Positions 1-12,129 of a DNA stretch of 64,000 nt are shown piece after piece. Position 1 is the stretch's first letter, and every line of letters starts with the position of its first letter. The notes beneath the pieces were generated by a model. That model did no database searches. It was given only the letters and a program-made list of their open reading frames with translations, and was not told the DNA's origin. This stretch comes from Cladophialophora immunda (lineage: Eukaryota; Ascomycota; Eurotiomycetes; Chaetothyriales; Herpotrichiellaceae), in NCBI RefSeq assembly GCF_000835495.1, contig NW_015622549.1, positions 62,001-126,000 on the forward strand. The letters run 5' to 3'. The position numbers were made by a program, and so were the translations under genes.

Positions 1-1557
1 CAATCTTGATGACAGGGGACCTTTTAACCCCTTGATCTCTTTGTTGTCTTCTTCAGACATGCTGTGCTTCGCAAAGGGGCCTGCTATGCTGGCGCCGCTG
101 CCGCTGCTCTTCTGCTTGGATTGGGATATTTGCCGACCTTTCTTCCGTTCAAAAAGCAGATCTCAAAAAAGTCCAAACACAAAAGTTGTTTGATACCCTC
201 GGTCACGCGCTGTGTGTATTTACGACCGAAAAGCGAAAACAAGGCAGGATTTCTGTTTCCATCTGCTTATCCGATGAGCAGATGGAACCATGGTGGCACT
301 TGAATGCCACATGAAAAGCAGCAAGCGGCACTTTTTCTTCGGGATGATGTGTTTACACAATATTCTGACTTTTATCTCCTTGTTTTCTCTCTCTATTTGA
401 TGGATATGCTGTGTCTCTTACCGAAGGATCTGGTCCTCTGGGGTTGATCTGGCTGGCCATATCAACATAGAATTCTGGTGGTTGGAGGATATAAGCAGGA
501 TGCCGACAGGGCACCCTCCTGTCGAAATTCGGATTGGGGATAGTTCCAGAGGTCGAAGTGTGCACTTTCCAAGCTTTCGGCGACGATGTTATGAATATAT
601 ACGATGGGATGATGTGAATGAACTGGCATGGCACTGCAAGGATACCAAATCGACGTGGACGGGCCAAAACTTTCTGGGCTCGACTACGGGCTGTCCTCGC
701 GCAGCCTGGACGCCCCGATCCGACCAAGGGCGCACACTCGTCCTCCTGAGCTACATATATGGAGGATTCAGCGGGTTATACACTCTTGTCGAGCGCGCGA
801 CAGCCCCCAGGCAGACCCGGAAGCCCTACTTCCCTGACTGAGCAGATAGCAAAGAATATTCATGGCCGAGCCATAATAACAACGCGAAAACATTTACCGG
901 CTCAAGAAACCTCTAGAGAGAGTGTGTGATATTTTTGACCTCTCGGCCTTTTTGTGATTGTTTCTTTTCCATCTACTTGGGGGTATCTTCATCCCGTCGG
1001 GCTCGTTTCGTTACTCGTTAACTACAGTAGCTAGGGGAGGTCCCTTTTGGTCGCCCCGTTGTATCTCTGTTCTCGGCATGCGGGCATATCTCAAGCCCAA
1101 GCACGGTACCCTCATCAATCCTGGTGAGGTGTGAACTTTCGCTTTTCCTTCTCTTGCAGGGGGCTCTTTCTTCTGTGCCTGCTTGGATATTATGGTCCAC
1201 GACCACGGCGTCCTGTCTACTGGAATATGTCCCTGCTCGTGACATTTCTATCTCGTACCCACGCGTGGGCATCGACGTCCATTATCCGCGTGGGGCGTGT
1301 GTCAGCGCCGGTAATTGGATGCATCTGAGAAGGAGACGTAGACAGAGAGGGTCACCGGTCGGCGAGCCTTGACATCTCATGCTGGCGTAGAGGCCATATG
1401 CCATCTAGTCGTCGGTATTGCTCATTTTCCTTTCTCGCTGGTAGGTGCCTGGCTTGTTTTGACCGGAAAGATGGAGCTCTAGGCAATCCCTTTCTTTGTT
1501 GGGCTGGCGCTGTGACTCTGATCGTGCTCATGTTCGCTTGTTCGTGCTCAGGCCTGT
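1..1557. other. Left-edge region without a recognisable gene
   Basis: Only short open frames (up to about 124 codons) occur on either strand, and none resembles a known family. The right end probably holds the 3' untranslated region of the DIM1 homologue that ends at 1558 on the minus strand. A partial gene running off the left edge cannot be excluded. Confidence 0.5.
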
Positions 1558-3097
<1,540 letters not shown>

Positions 3098-6049
3098 ATG
3101 TCGCGGCGCGACTTTCTCAGCCAACAAGCCCCCGAAAATTACGTTGCCGGTCTTGGTCGAGGCGCAACTGGCTTCACTACTCGATCCGACTTGGGCCCTG
3201 CTCGAGATGGACCCAGCGCCGAACAAATCCAAGAAGCTCTCGCGCGACGAGCTCAGCAACTCGGAGCAGCGCCCCCGACCGCATACGGCGCCGCTGCCAA
3301 GAAACAAGAGCAGGAAGAGGAGGACGACGATCGATTTCAGGACCCAGATAATGAGACAGGCTTGTTCGCCTCGGGCAATTTTACACAAGACGACGATGAA
3401 GCAGATAGAATCTATCAGGATGTGGACGAACGGATGGGTAAGCGTCGGAAAAGACTAAGGTTAGTACTGCCCCTTCCTGGTTGCCCCTCTCCCTCAACAA
3501 AGACACGTGGTTTATCTTTTCCACATGGGATCGAACAGATTACCGACATAATTCCTTCGCCGTCCTCTAGGGAAGAACGAGAACGAGAAGAACTCGAAGA
3601 ATACAATCGCAAGAACCCCAAGATCTCCGATCAGTTTGCGGATCTCAAACGAGGCCTTGTTACATTGACCGATGACGACTGGGCGAATATTCCAGATCCT
3701 GGTGACCTGACGGGCAAGAATCGACGGGCGAAACAGAGTAGAAATCAGCGCTCTTATGTCGTCCCTGACAGTGTGCTTGCGAGGGCAAGGGATTCCGCCG
3801 AGTTCTCGACGAGTGTGCAAGATGATGCCGTGAACGGCGCTGTCACCAGTGCGGATCATAAGGACGGAACGATGACAAACTTTGCCGATATTGGTGCTGC
3901 AAGAGACAGAGTGCTGCAAACCAGGTTGGACAGGGCGGCAAAAGCGGACGCCGGCACCGGCACGGCGACGACGATTGATCCAAAGGGATATCTCACCAGT
4001 CTGGAGACGTCAGAATTTGATCCGTCCAAAGTACAGCTGGGTGAGATCCAACGAGTGCGGACTTTACTCGACTCCGTGATCAAGACAAATCCCAAGCACG
4101 CGCCAGCTTGGATTGCTGCGGCGCGTTTGGAGGAATATGCCGGGAAGATTGTCGCGGCGAGGAAAAAGATGGCTCAGGGCTGTGAGATGTGCCCCAAGAG
4201 CGAAGATGCTTGGCTGGAAAACATTCGACTGAACGAAGGGCAGAACGCCAAGATCATCGCTGCGAACGCCATCAAGAACAATGAACGGTCGACAAGATTG
4301 TGGATTGAAGCCATGAGACTGGAGACAGACCTTCGAGCGAAGAAGCGGGTTCTTCGACAAGCGATCGACCACATTCCCCAGTCAGTGGCGATCTGGAAGG
4401 AAGCAGTGAATCTGGAAGAAGATCCCGAAGATGCCAAACTCTTACTGGCCAAGGCCACTGAGATTATTCCATTGTCCGTTGAGCTTTGGCTTGCTCTCGC
4501 CCGTCTGGAGTCGCCAGAAAATGCTCAGGCCGTTCTCAACAAGGCGCGAAAAGCTGTACCCACCAGCCACGAGATTTGGATCGCTGCCGCCAGGTTACAA
4601 GAACAAATGGGCAATGCCACCAAAGTCAACATCATGAATCGTGCTGTGAAAGCGTTAGTGAAGGAGGGCGCTATGCTTAAGCGCGAGGAATGGATTACGG
4701 AGGCTGAGAAGTGTGAAGAGGAGGGTGCTGTCTTGACGTGCGGTGCTATCATCCGAGAGACTCTCGGCTGGTCCCTGGACGAGGACGACGACCGAAAAGA
4801 GATCTTCAAGGATGACGCCAAGGCAAGTATCGGGCGAGAGAAGTTTGAGACGGCTCGAGCCATCTATGCTTACGCCTTACGAGTCTTCCCCACGAGCAGA
4901 TCACTGTGGCTGGCTGCAGCTGATCTAGAGAGGAATCACGGCACCAAAGAAGCCCTGTGGCAAGTCTTGGAAAAGGCTGTCGAGGCTTGTCCACAGTCAG
5001 AAGAACTGTGGCTCCAACTTGCACGAGAGAAATGGCATGCCGGCGAAGTTGACGATGCCCGCCGCGTGCTCGGTAAAGCATTTAATCAAAATCCCAACAA
5101 CGAGGAGATCTGGCTTGCCGCAGTCAGATTGGAGGCCGACGCTGGGCAGATCAGCCAAGCACGAGAACTTCTTGCGACGGCGAGACAAGAGGCACCCACC
5201 GAGCGGGTTTGGTATAAGAGTGCAGCGTACGAAAGACAGTTGGGCAACATCGATGTCGCACTCGACTTGGTTCTGCAAGGTCTCACGTCGAGAGTGATGG
5301 ACAAGAAAGAGACACGCTTTCCACGCAGTCCCAAGCTGTGGATGATGAAGGGACAGATCTACGAAGACAAGGGAATGATACCACAAGCGCGAGAAGCCTA
5401 TGCGCAAGGCACTAGAGCGTGTCCCAAATCTGTGCCGTTGTGGCTTCTCGCGGCGAGACTCGAACAGAAGGAGGGTATCATCATCAAGGCCAGATCTGTC
5501 CTTGATCGTGCGCGCCTTCAGAACCCGAAGAATGCCGAGCTGTGGGCCGAGAGCGTCAGAGTCGAATTACATGCCAACCCACCTAATGTCCAACAGGCCA
5601 AGATCCTCATGTCCAAGGGACTGCAAGAGTGTCCCAAGTCAGGGCTTCTGTGGTCTGAGAACATCTGGAAATTGCAACCGCGCACACAACGGAAACCGTT
5701 GAGTCTTGAGGCTATCAAAGCCGTGGATAATGATCCGGTTCTGTTCGTGACTGTGGCACGGATATTCTGGAGCGAACGAAGACTGGACAAAGCGATGAAT
5801 TGGTTCGAGAAGGCGCTTGTGGTGGATCCTGACTTGGGAGACAGCTGGGCTTGGTACCTCAAGTTTCTGATGCAGCACGGCTCCGAGGAGAAACGGGAAG
5901 ATGTCGTTGCAAAGTGCGTGGCGAATGAACCGAAACACGGCGAGGTGTGGCAGCGAGTGAGGAAAGATCCTAAGAACGCATCTCTGAGTACGAAGGAGGT
6001 GCTGATGAAGGTGATGAAACAGTTGGAGGCAAAGGAGGTCATCAACTGA
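3098..6049 (+). CDS. PRP6: Pre-mRNA splicing factor Prp6/Prp1 (U5 tri-snRNP HAT-repeat protein)
   Basis: Two exons, 3098..3459 and 3571..6049, give 946 aa. The intron (111 nt, GTTAGT...TAG) is a multiple of three with no stop, so a naive reading keeps 37 spurious residues. Splicing restores KRRKRLREEREREELEEY, matching the family. Prp6 bridges U5 and U4/U6 in the tri-snRNP. Seen: the PRP1 N-terminal domain (start MSRRDFLSQQAPENYVAGLGRG; later NPKISDQFADLKRGL and NIPDPGDLTGKNRR), then about 650 residues of HAT/TPR repeats with recurring W-x-x-A-A/A-R-L-E motifs (PAWIAAARLE, ELWLALARLE, EIWLAAVRLE). The length is normal for the family. Confidence 0.96.
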   Translation: MSRRDFLSQQAPENYVAGLGRGATGFTTRSDLGPARDGPSAEQIQEALARRAQQLGAAPPTAYGAAAKKQEQEEEDDDRFQDPDNETGLFASGNFTQDDDEADRIYQDVDERMGKRRKRLRLVLPLPGCPSPSTKTRGLSFPHGIEQITDIIPSPSSREEREREELEEYNRKNPKISDQFADLKRGLVTLTDDDWANIPDPGDLTGKNRRAKQSRNQRSYVVPDSVLARARDSAEFSTSVQDDAVNGAVTSADHKDGTMTNFADIGAARDRVLQTRLDRAAKADAGTGTATTIDPKGYLTSLETSEFDPSKVQLGEIQRVRTLLDSVIKTNPKHAPAWIAAARLEEYAGKIVAARKKMAQGCEMCPKSEDAWLENIRLNEGQNAKIIAANAIKNNERSTRLWIEAMRLETDLRAKKRVLRQAIDHIPQSVAIWKEAVNLEEDPEDAKLLLAKATEIIPLSVELWLALARLESPENAQAVLNKARKAVPTSHEIWIAAARLQEQMGNATKVNIMNRAVKALVKEGAMLKREEWITEAEKCEEEGAVLTCGAIIRETLGWSLDEDDDRKEIFKDDAKASIGREKFETARAIYAYALRVFPTSRSLWLAAADLERNHGTKEALWQVLEKAVEACPQSEELWLQLAREKWHAGEVDDARRVLGKAFNQNPNNEEIWLAAVRLEADAGQISQARELLATARQEAPTERVWYKSAAYERQLGNIDVALDLVLQGLTSRVMDKKETRFPRSPKLWMMKGQIYEDKGMIPQAREAYAQGTRACPKSVPLWLLAARLEQKEGIIIKARSVLDRARLQNPKNAELWAESVRVELHANPPNVQQAKILMSKGLQECPKSGLLWSENIWKLQPRTQRKPLSLEAIKAVDNDPVLFVTVARIFWSERRLDKAMNWFEKALVVDPDLGDSWAWYLKFLMQHGSEEKREDVVAKCVANEPKHGEVWQRVRKDPKNASLSTKEVLMKVMKQLEAKEVIN

Positions 6050-6587
6050 GCGGCCTGACAGCTGGGTATTCAGTATACACCTCGTCTATAGGCGTTGATG
6101 GACGTGTTGTTTGCAAGGCTGTGAATTCAGCTGATTGGCAAGGAGCAGATACCGGGGTCGATGATGTCATTGCCAGATTGACTTCTCCCATCCTCGTCTG
6201 TGCCAATATTGACTATGTATCTCAATGTATAGCGGAGATGCAGAGTCATGGTGTCATTGAGTGACACGATATTCACCCAATCCTTCCTCCAAGCAGGAGA
6301 TTTCTTTGGCGTGTCATCATTCTGACGCGAAACTCCTTACGGATCATTGTGTCCGGAGTCACCACCATCACCACTCAATTTAGTGACGTTTTTGGCTAAT
6401 CTTCCGTCGGGTCCCCAATCCGCTGCAATAAATGCATCCACCGTGCGATTTCAAATGAAAGAGAATGGCTGGAATGGACGTGTGCCTGAAACTCTGAAGG
6501 GGTGAGAATGATCTGCTTGGTGTGTCGCTTCACTTTTGTTTGCTCAGATATAGACCTCGGCTCTCTGTTGTTCTGATCTTCATCCTC
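6050..6587. other. Intergenic, PRP6 3' end to GFA-like gene
   Basis: No coding potential was recognised. It should hold the PRP6 3' untranslated region and the promoter of the next gene. Confidence 0.5.
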
Positions 6588-7602
6588 ATGAGTCCCAGGC
6601 TACTACTTCGTCTTGGGACCCAATTGCATCCTCAACGACAGGTTGCGTCAACGAGACTGCTCCCACGACTTGCACCCCCTTCTTCTTCCCCCGCATATAG
6701 TCGACTTCTGCTTTCCTGTTGCCCAAATTCCCGCAAGCTTGCCTCAGCTCATAACCACAACACCTCCCGTCAACCTAGTCGTCTATTCACCACCAACAAA
6801 ATGAGCAAAGAGCAGGATCACCTTCCCTCTAAAAGAGACAACGAAAGCCCAGAGGCTCATCAATACCAGGCGGGTTCCAGCACCGACCGCCCAGAAGATG
6901 AGTGGAAACATCGCGAGCCCTATCGTCTTCACGAGAAGAACGAAAACTTTCCCGTAAAATGGGAGGGCCAGTGCCATTGTGGAAAAGTCACATATCAGTT
7001 GAGTCGAGACAAGCCGTTGGCGGCCAAATATTGTCATTGCACAACGTGCCAGAGATTACACGGAGTGAGTACATCTTTTCAATCTCAACCATTCCGATTC
7101 TCTGGTGTTGTGCGAACACTGTGACTGATGGTTCTCCAAGGCGCCCTTTCAATGGGCCGCCATCTTCCATAAATCCGACATCAATTTCACAAACGGCCAC
7201 CACGACCTAGGCTGGTACGATCCCAGTGCCAAATCCACCACCCACCACCTCCCTTGTAAGGTCTCTTGCGCGTATTGCCGTGCCCCTATCATGGACGAAG
7301 GGCGGAACATGATCCTCCTTTTTCCACCTCTTATCAAGGACATCAACACCCCCGCCGGTCGAGAGGCTTTCCGACCAACCTGTCACATGTTCTACACACA
7401 GCGAGTGGCAAACTTCAAGGGTGATGGGATCGTGAAATGGAATGGACTAGACAACATGAGCGATCTGTTGGACGATGATGAGAATGTTTTGGTGAAATGG
7501 GAGGAGAACATGGACGACAAGAAGATGGAGCAGAAGAAGAGGGAATTTCTAGAGTTCACGCAACGCGAGCAGGTCAAAAGAGTGAAGAAGTCCGACGAGT
7601 AA
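6588..7602 (+). CDS. GFA / CENP-V domain protein (glutathione-dependent formaldehyde-activating-like)
   Basis: Two exons, 6588..7064 and 7141..7602, joined by a 76-nt intron (GTGAGT...AAG), give 312 aa. Splicing joins CQRLHG to APFQWAAIF, the normal course of the family. Zinc-binding cysteines are visible: GQCHCGKVTY, KYCHCTTCQ and VSCAYCRAP. GFA-fold proteins bind zinc, and a few act on S-hydroxymethylglutathione; most fungal members have no tested substrate. The N-terminus is rich in Arg/Ser and poor in acidic residues up to RLFTTNKM, resembling a mitochondrial presequence. An internal ATG at 6801 (MSKEQDH) would give a cytosolic 241-aa form. Upstream in-frame codons to 6522 exist but are less likely. 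The family is clear; the reaction is not. Confidence 0.85.
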
Positions 7603-8002
7603 ACTTGAGGAGTGGGAGGCACTGAGCATATATCTGTGATTTTGACTTAGATGTGAGAGCTGGTTCTCAGAGCTGGTACTCAGCAACAATGATGGTGACA
7701 TGTGAAGCAACTTTGTACGCGAGGGCAGGTTCGCAATATGGACGTCATGCCATGACCGAGCTTCGCCTAAAGTTCTCATTAGTCCGTTTCTGGCTAGATC
7801 TTTCTTGGCCGAATTACTAACTGGCAGCATCCCACTTGACACTTGATCGCCTCGAATTTTCCCGTTTCCCGAACTCCCCACGTTACACTAACCGCAGCCT
7901 TGGGAATCATTCACTCAATCAACCTCGTTCAGCCGAGACGAGCCGAGCAAAATCGTATCGTCGAGCTAGACGAGCTTCGCCGTCGTCTGATGCTGCACCG
8001 CC
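7603..8002. other. Intergenic, GFA-like gene to C2H2 gene
   Basis: No gene recognised. The stretch just before 8003 is rich in short AGCCGAGACGAGC-like purine/pyrimidine runs, consistent with a 5' untranslated leader. Confidence 0.45.
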
Positions 8003-9661
8003 ATGGGTAGAACCTCTCCTCAGGGTCTGACGGCCCAAGACTTTCATCACCAGCCTTATGTCAACCCCATCGATGTCTTCCCGCCCAAGTCGCGCCTCGG
8101 AAGTCGGGCTCAGAACTACAGGTCACCGATAAGGGGCCAAGTCCCATCAAGAAGCCCGTCACGATTTGCCACAGAGCCTCACAAGTTCGCTTGTTGTGGC
8201 GAGGATGAGGATGTTTCTTTCCGTCCGTCGAGCGCCCTCAACTGCTGCGTCGACTTCGAACATGGCAACACTGGCGTTGTCGATTTTGATCAATCTGCCA
8301 ACGACCTCGGCAGCTGCTGTGATGAACCGCACCACAGCTCCCCCAGTCCGATGGATTGTGAGGATTGCGTTGATGACTGCGAAGACTGTGTCGAAGAGCA
8401 TCTGAAAGCGAACCAACGGACCAGCGATTATGTCGACGACTGCGAAGAATGCAACGAAAATAAGGACAGCAAATGCCCCGAGGGCGCCGCATGTCAAGGC
8501 AACTGCGACGAATGTGACTTCTCTTGCTTTGATTGTATTGACTGGAGTCAGTTTGAACGAGATAAAACTCTGGGTCTTTCATTCTCAGTCCCCCTGCTGG
8601 ATGAAAATGCCTTGTTGGCCCCGAGCCTCCAGTTTGATGAAACGGATGCAGCCAGCTTCCGAGCTTTTGAAATGCCCAGTGCTCAGGCCGATATCATTGC
8701 CCATCCCCTTGATGTGCCTATGCATCATCAGTGCTTTGATAACACGGTCCCCTACTGGAACAACATAGCTCAGGAGCAAATTTGTCCCGGCAATCCAGGA
8801 TTAAACCAGCAACTTCCATTGCCACCGTTTAGACTCGATTTTGGGTGCCATCCAGCTGCCGCTCACCAGCGTGCTTCTCTCCCCGGATATCCCATACCTG
8901 ACGCCATGAATCTCACCACGCCTTCGAATCTTCAGCATAAAGCCCTTCTTCCCGCTGCGTCTCCCAAGGATCCGTTGAACACCACACAGGATCTCCTCAG
9001 TGCTGTCACCGCTCCAGAGACTTCTCGAGCCTGCCAATGGCTGATGCCTTGCGGCACGGTCTGCGGCGCCTCCTTCGCTACAGGCACCGACCTGAAGAAG
9101 CATCTTAAAACAGTCCACTTGGTCAAAGGTGTAACGAAATGCCGATGGCAAGACTGTGACTCTCCAGACTTTGGTTCCGAAGCTGCTCTGACAGGCCACA
9201 TATCGAAGAAACACCTAGCATCCTTCCTCACCACCTTGTCATCAGCGTCTTCCTCGACAGCCAACGCCACGGGCCACAAGCACCAACACGTCCACAAATC
9301 GGAAGGGCCGTTCAAATGCACATTCCCTTCGTGCCCGAAATCATTCATGTACAAGCAAGTCCGGGACGAGCACGTGGCGACCCACCACAACGGCAACAAG
9401 ATGTACTGCCACATCTGCCACACGTTCCTGAACGGAGAGGGCTCGAATTTCAAGAGGCACATGGCGACACACAGGCCCAAGCATCAACACACGCTGTGCA
9501 AGTATCATGGACTGGGCTGCAAAAGGCGCTTTCCCCGGCTGGACAACCTGAGGAGACACGAGGCGTGCTGCAAGTTTGGAAAAGGGCTGAAAACCAAAGG
9601 CATCGACAGTGCCGAAGCCCAGCACCATCGCCATAACCATCACCACCACCCTCACAGTTGA
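8003..9661 (+). CDS. C2H2 zinc-finger transcription factor with Cys-rich N-terminus
   Basis: Single exon, 552 aa. The C-terminal third has about five C2H2-type fingers: C350/C354 with H367/H372, C380/C385 with H399/H404, C439/C444 with H457/H461, C469/C472 with H486/H490, and a last C499/C506-H519-C522 finger of C2HC type. The tail is His-rich. Residues 64-178 contain 18 cysteines, mostly as CxxC or CC pairs (CCGED, CCVDF, CEDCVDDCEDC, CDECDFSCFDC). This is unusual for an activation region and suggests metal binding. Zap1-like regulators have metal-sensing cysteine regions, but the fingers here do not look like Zap1, so no orthology is claimed. It probably acts in the nucleus; targets are unknown. 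An upstream exon is possible, though none was seen. Confidence 0.85.
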   Translation: MGRTSPQGLTAQDFHHQPYVNPIDVFPPKSRLGSRAQNYRSPIRGQVPSRSPSRFATEPHKFACCGEDEDVSFRPSSALNCCVDFEHGNTGVVDFDQSANDLGSCCDEPHHSSPSPMDCEDCVDDCEDCVEEHLKANQRTSDYVDDCEECNENKDSKCPEGAACQGNCDECDFSCFDCIDWSQFERDKTLGLSFSVPLLDENALLAPSLQFDETDAASFRAFEMPSAQADIIAHPLDVPMHHQCFDNTVPYWNNIAQEQICPGNPGLNQQLPLPPFRLDFGCHPAAAHQRASLPGYPIPDAMNLTTPSNLQHKALLPAASPKDPLNTTQDLLSAVTAPETSRACQWLMPCGTVCGASFATGTDLKKHLKTVHLVKGVTKCRWQDCDSPDFGSEAALTGHISKKHLASFLTTLSSASSSTANATGHKHQHVHKSEGPFKCTFPSCPKSFMYKQVRDEHVATHHNGNKMYCHICHTFLNGEGSNFKRHMATHRPKHQHTLCKYHGLGCKRRFPRLDNLRRHEACCKFGKGLKTKGIDSAEAQHHRHNHHHHPHS

Positions 9662-10115
9662 GACGCAACGCAGCGGTCGTGGCTATTCATGGAGGGGTAG
9701 GGATAGCAGATTTTGAAAGGGTAAAAGGTGCTTCTCTCAAAGTCGCAGACACAACCTGCTGCCGGCAGTATCAGTCAGTACCTTTACCTCCGTCTATACA
9801 TGTTCAAGGTTGAAGGACAGGGTGAAGGAATACGGGTTACGGTCGACGCCCTTTCATATCTGCCAGTCCAGCTTGACAGTGTCTGCAGCGTTTACGAGTC
9901 ATAAGGAACATATTCTCCATCATCATGCAGTAGAAACAGAATGTAATCCCCTAACCCAGACTCTCTCTCACTCTCTCTTATCTGCCCCGAGGCTGAAAAG
10001 TGGGAAGCAAGATGTAGGGGAATCGAGAGTCGAGAGGGGAATCGGGTCTATAGAGCTACCTTTCCTTTCCAGCTAGACGACTAAGTAGCTATATCATATA
10101 TCATGTATCCCATGT

Positions 10116-10140
10116 CACCTACCACCTACCACCTATCACT
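10116..10140. repeat. Short CACCTAC-type tandem repeat
   Basis: Three to four imperfect copies of a 7-nt unit (CACCTAC / CACCTAT) lie in tandem, flanked by ATATCAT-rich sequence. It is a simple-sequence tract. Confidence 0.7.
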
Positions 10141-10747
10141 TATCACATCATATATCTGTGCTTCGGATCGCACAGAATGGCGGCCGCTTCGGTGAGACTC
10201 CGCACTCGTGACCTGCCTAGCCACGTGCCTGACTATATGCCTCCCGTACCTTGCTACAGTAGTATCTTCACCTAGAGCGCGTGTCGACCGGCTTGGCGGG
10301 CCGCGAAACCGTCGATCTGAGCAAGACGACGACGCCGCCGACGCCGGTCCATGTCCTCGGGGGCCCAGCAATGACTGGAGACGGCCGCCTTCAAGCCTTT
10401 GGACAAAGCCTGGGATGAGGCGATTGGGGGGCGATTGAACTGCCTTCGTCGCATCGCGAACGATCATGCGACGGGTAAGAGGTTCGAGTAGAGGCATCAA
10501 GACGATATCACTCGCAAAGTGTCACGGTGTGCAACATGATACTGCTACACGGTATATGTGGAGGAATGGACATGCATTCGTCGGCATCCCCAGTTTGACA
10601 GTGATTAACTCCTATATGGAGAGATCTTTCTGGTCTAACCCTTCTGCCTACCGACCACTTCCCCCGCAGGCTCGTTCACATTAACTTCTTATGTCTCCTA
10701 TACTGCCTTTCAGCCTATCGGATCTCGTTCAGCAGGCCTTCAGCACC

Positions 10748-10780
10748 AAAAGCAAAGGCAAAGGCAAAAGCAAAAGCAAA
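10748..10780. repeat. AAAAGC / AAAGGC hexanucleotide repeat
   Basis: About five tandem copies of a purine-rich hexamer (AAAAGC, AAAGGC). It is a microsatellite-like tract outside any recognised gene. Confidence 0.75.
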
Positions 10781-11250
10781 CCACACCGTCGGTGCTCCCA
10801 ATTAATGAGCAGCAACTAGCCAAAACGCCATTCCATTTCCCAAAAGCTCCCCGGTGTAGGCTGACCATCTGTAGTGGGTATCATGATTGTGGTGAAACTG
10901 TGCAAAATAGTCGCAGTTGAGCAAATGGGGTATTATTGCGACGAGGGGTATTTCGAAATCAAAGAAAAGTCATAGATGCCAGCATAAATAACGTCAGCAT
11001 GTGTCTGTGGTGTTGTTGCCTATAGCTTCGGCCAGGATTGACCGGTAGATGGCATCCTGAAGCGTGGTTGGGGACGATGGCACGCAACTAAGTCAGAAGT
11101 GCATCCCGGATCGAGCGGAAGTTGTTGGTCGCATTTCCATCGAACTGGACGACGTTATCTCAGCCAGAACTGACCATCATGGGCCTAGAGTCGGAAGTCT
11201 TCATGGTCGAGGTGAAGTTCCCAGACGAAGTAGTCACAATGCCGGGAGCA

Positions 11251-12129
11251 TCATGACAGAGTGTCGGTACTGCTCGCAGCGCCGAAGTTGATCAAGCTGC
11301 CAACGGGCCGCCTCCCAAACCGCTCCCGTTTCCTCTGCCGCCTTTTGGCAGCAAGTTGCGGGCTCCAAACTCCGGCAAAAAGATCCTCACATTCGTCCTC
11401 GTCTTGCGAGTCGAATTCGAGATCGTCGGTCGGGCCGGCCGCACCATCGACCAGCTTTCTCAGTTCTCTCGGGGGAAGCGGTAGAACTTCATCATATTTA
11501 TAAGGACCGGTACCGTCTTCCTCATTCTCCCAGGAGACATTGATGCGAATGCGTTTCGTCTCGAGGATAAACTTGCCAACCTTGTATTTCTGGCTCTCTT
11601 CGCTGGCTTCAACGTATTTCCATCCCAGGATGCTCCCGCAGATTGCGCAGCTAATGTCGCTCACAATGTGCTGTCCTGTCACTAGGTTTCGGGAGATGGA
11701 CTTGTTCTGGAACGTATTAGGCAAGGAAGGAGTCATGGTGTGGATGTGGCTTGTTGTCCCTTGAACCAAATATGCTCGACCGTGTCTGCCCATGAAGCCT
11801 TTGCTGATGATCTGCGAAGTCAGGCACAGATCAGTGGAGCATTTTGCGCATTGAATGTGAGAGCTGTGGCCATTGAGGAACTTGTCTTCGGGCGGAACAA
11901 CCACAGACGAAGCGGATGAGACAGGGATGGGCGTCGGGGTAGGGCTTCTAGTGAAAGGATTCGAAGAGGACGAGGCGGCCGAGCCGGTGGACGTGGTTGT
12001 GTCCGCTGAACTATTGCTGTCGGTGCTCGACTGACGCGACTTACGGCGGAATGGGATCGAGGGGAGAAGATATGTAGGGAAGATGGGGAAGAAGGTGGGA
12101 GGATCCGAGGTCTTGCGAAGGAACGACAT
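11251..12129 (-). CDS. Yippee-domain protein
   Basis: Single exon, 292 aa. The Yippee domain spans roughly residues 90-200, with two zinc-coordinating CxxC pairs: IQCAKCSTDL and DISCAICGSILGWKY. The typical GFMGRHGRAYLV and KVGKFILETKRI blocks are also present. Yippee proteins are small zinc-binding proteins related in fold to Mis18 and cereblon; fungal members are mostly uncharacterised. The N-terminal 85 residues are Ser/Thr/Pro-rich, probably disordered. The C-terminal region is acidic then basic (DSQDEDECEDLF, then AAKRRQRKRERFGRRP), the latter resembling a nuclear localisation signal. The domain call is firm and the function unknown. Confidence 0.9.
   Translation of the reverse strand: MSFLRKTSDPPTFFPIFPTYLLPSIPFRRKSRQSSTDSNSSADTTTSTGSAASSSSNPFTRSPTPTPIPVSSASSVVVPPEDKFLNGHSSHIQCAKCSTDLCLTSQIISKGFMGRHGRAYLVQGTTSHIHTMTPSLPNTFQNKSISRNLVTGQHIVSDISCAICGSILGWKYVEASEESQKYKVGKFILETKRIRINVSWENEEDGTGPYKYDEVLPLPPRELRKLVDGAAGPTDDLEFDSQDEDECEDLFAGVWSPQLAAKRRQRKRERFGRRPVGSLINFGAASSTDTLS

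Larger units (their letters stand above)
9662..11250. other. Gene-poor interval with simple repeats
   Basis: About 1.6 kb without a recognisable gene between two convergent genes. It contains short low-complexity tracts (listed separately) and AT-rich pieces. Short open frames on both strands have no family resemblance. Confidence 0.5.

Noticed and set aside
10741..10790. Repeat tract as a CRISPR-like or satellite array
   Set aside because: Only a few hexamer copies with no spacers; a simple microsatellite.
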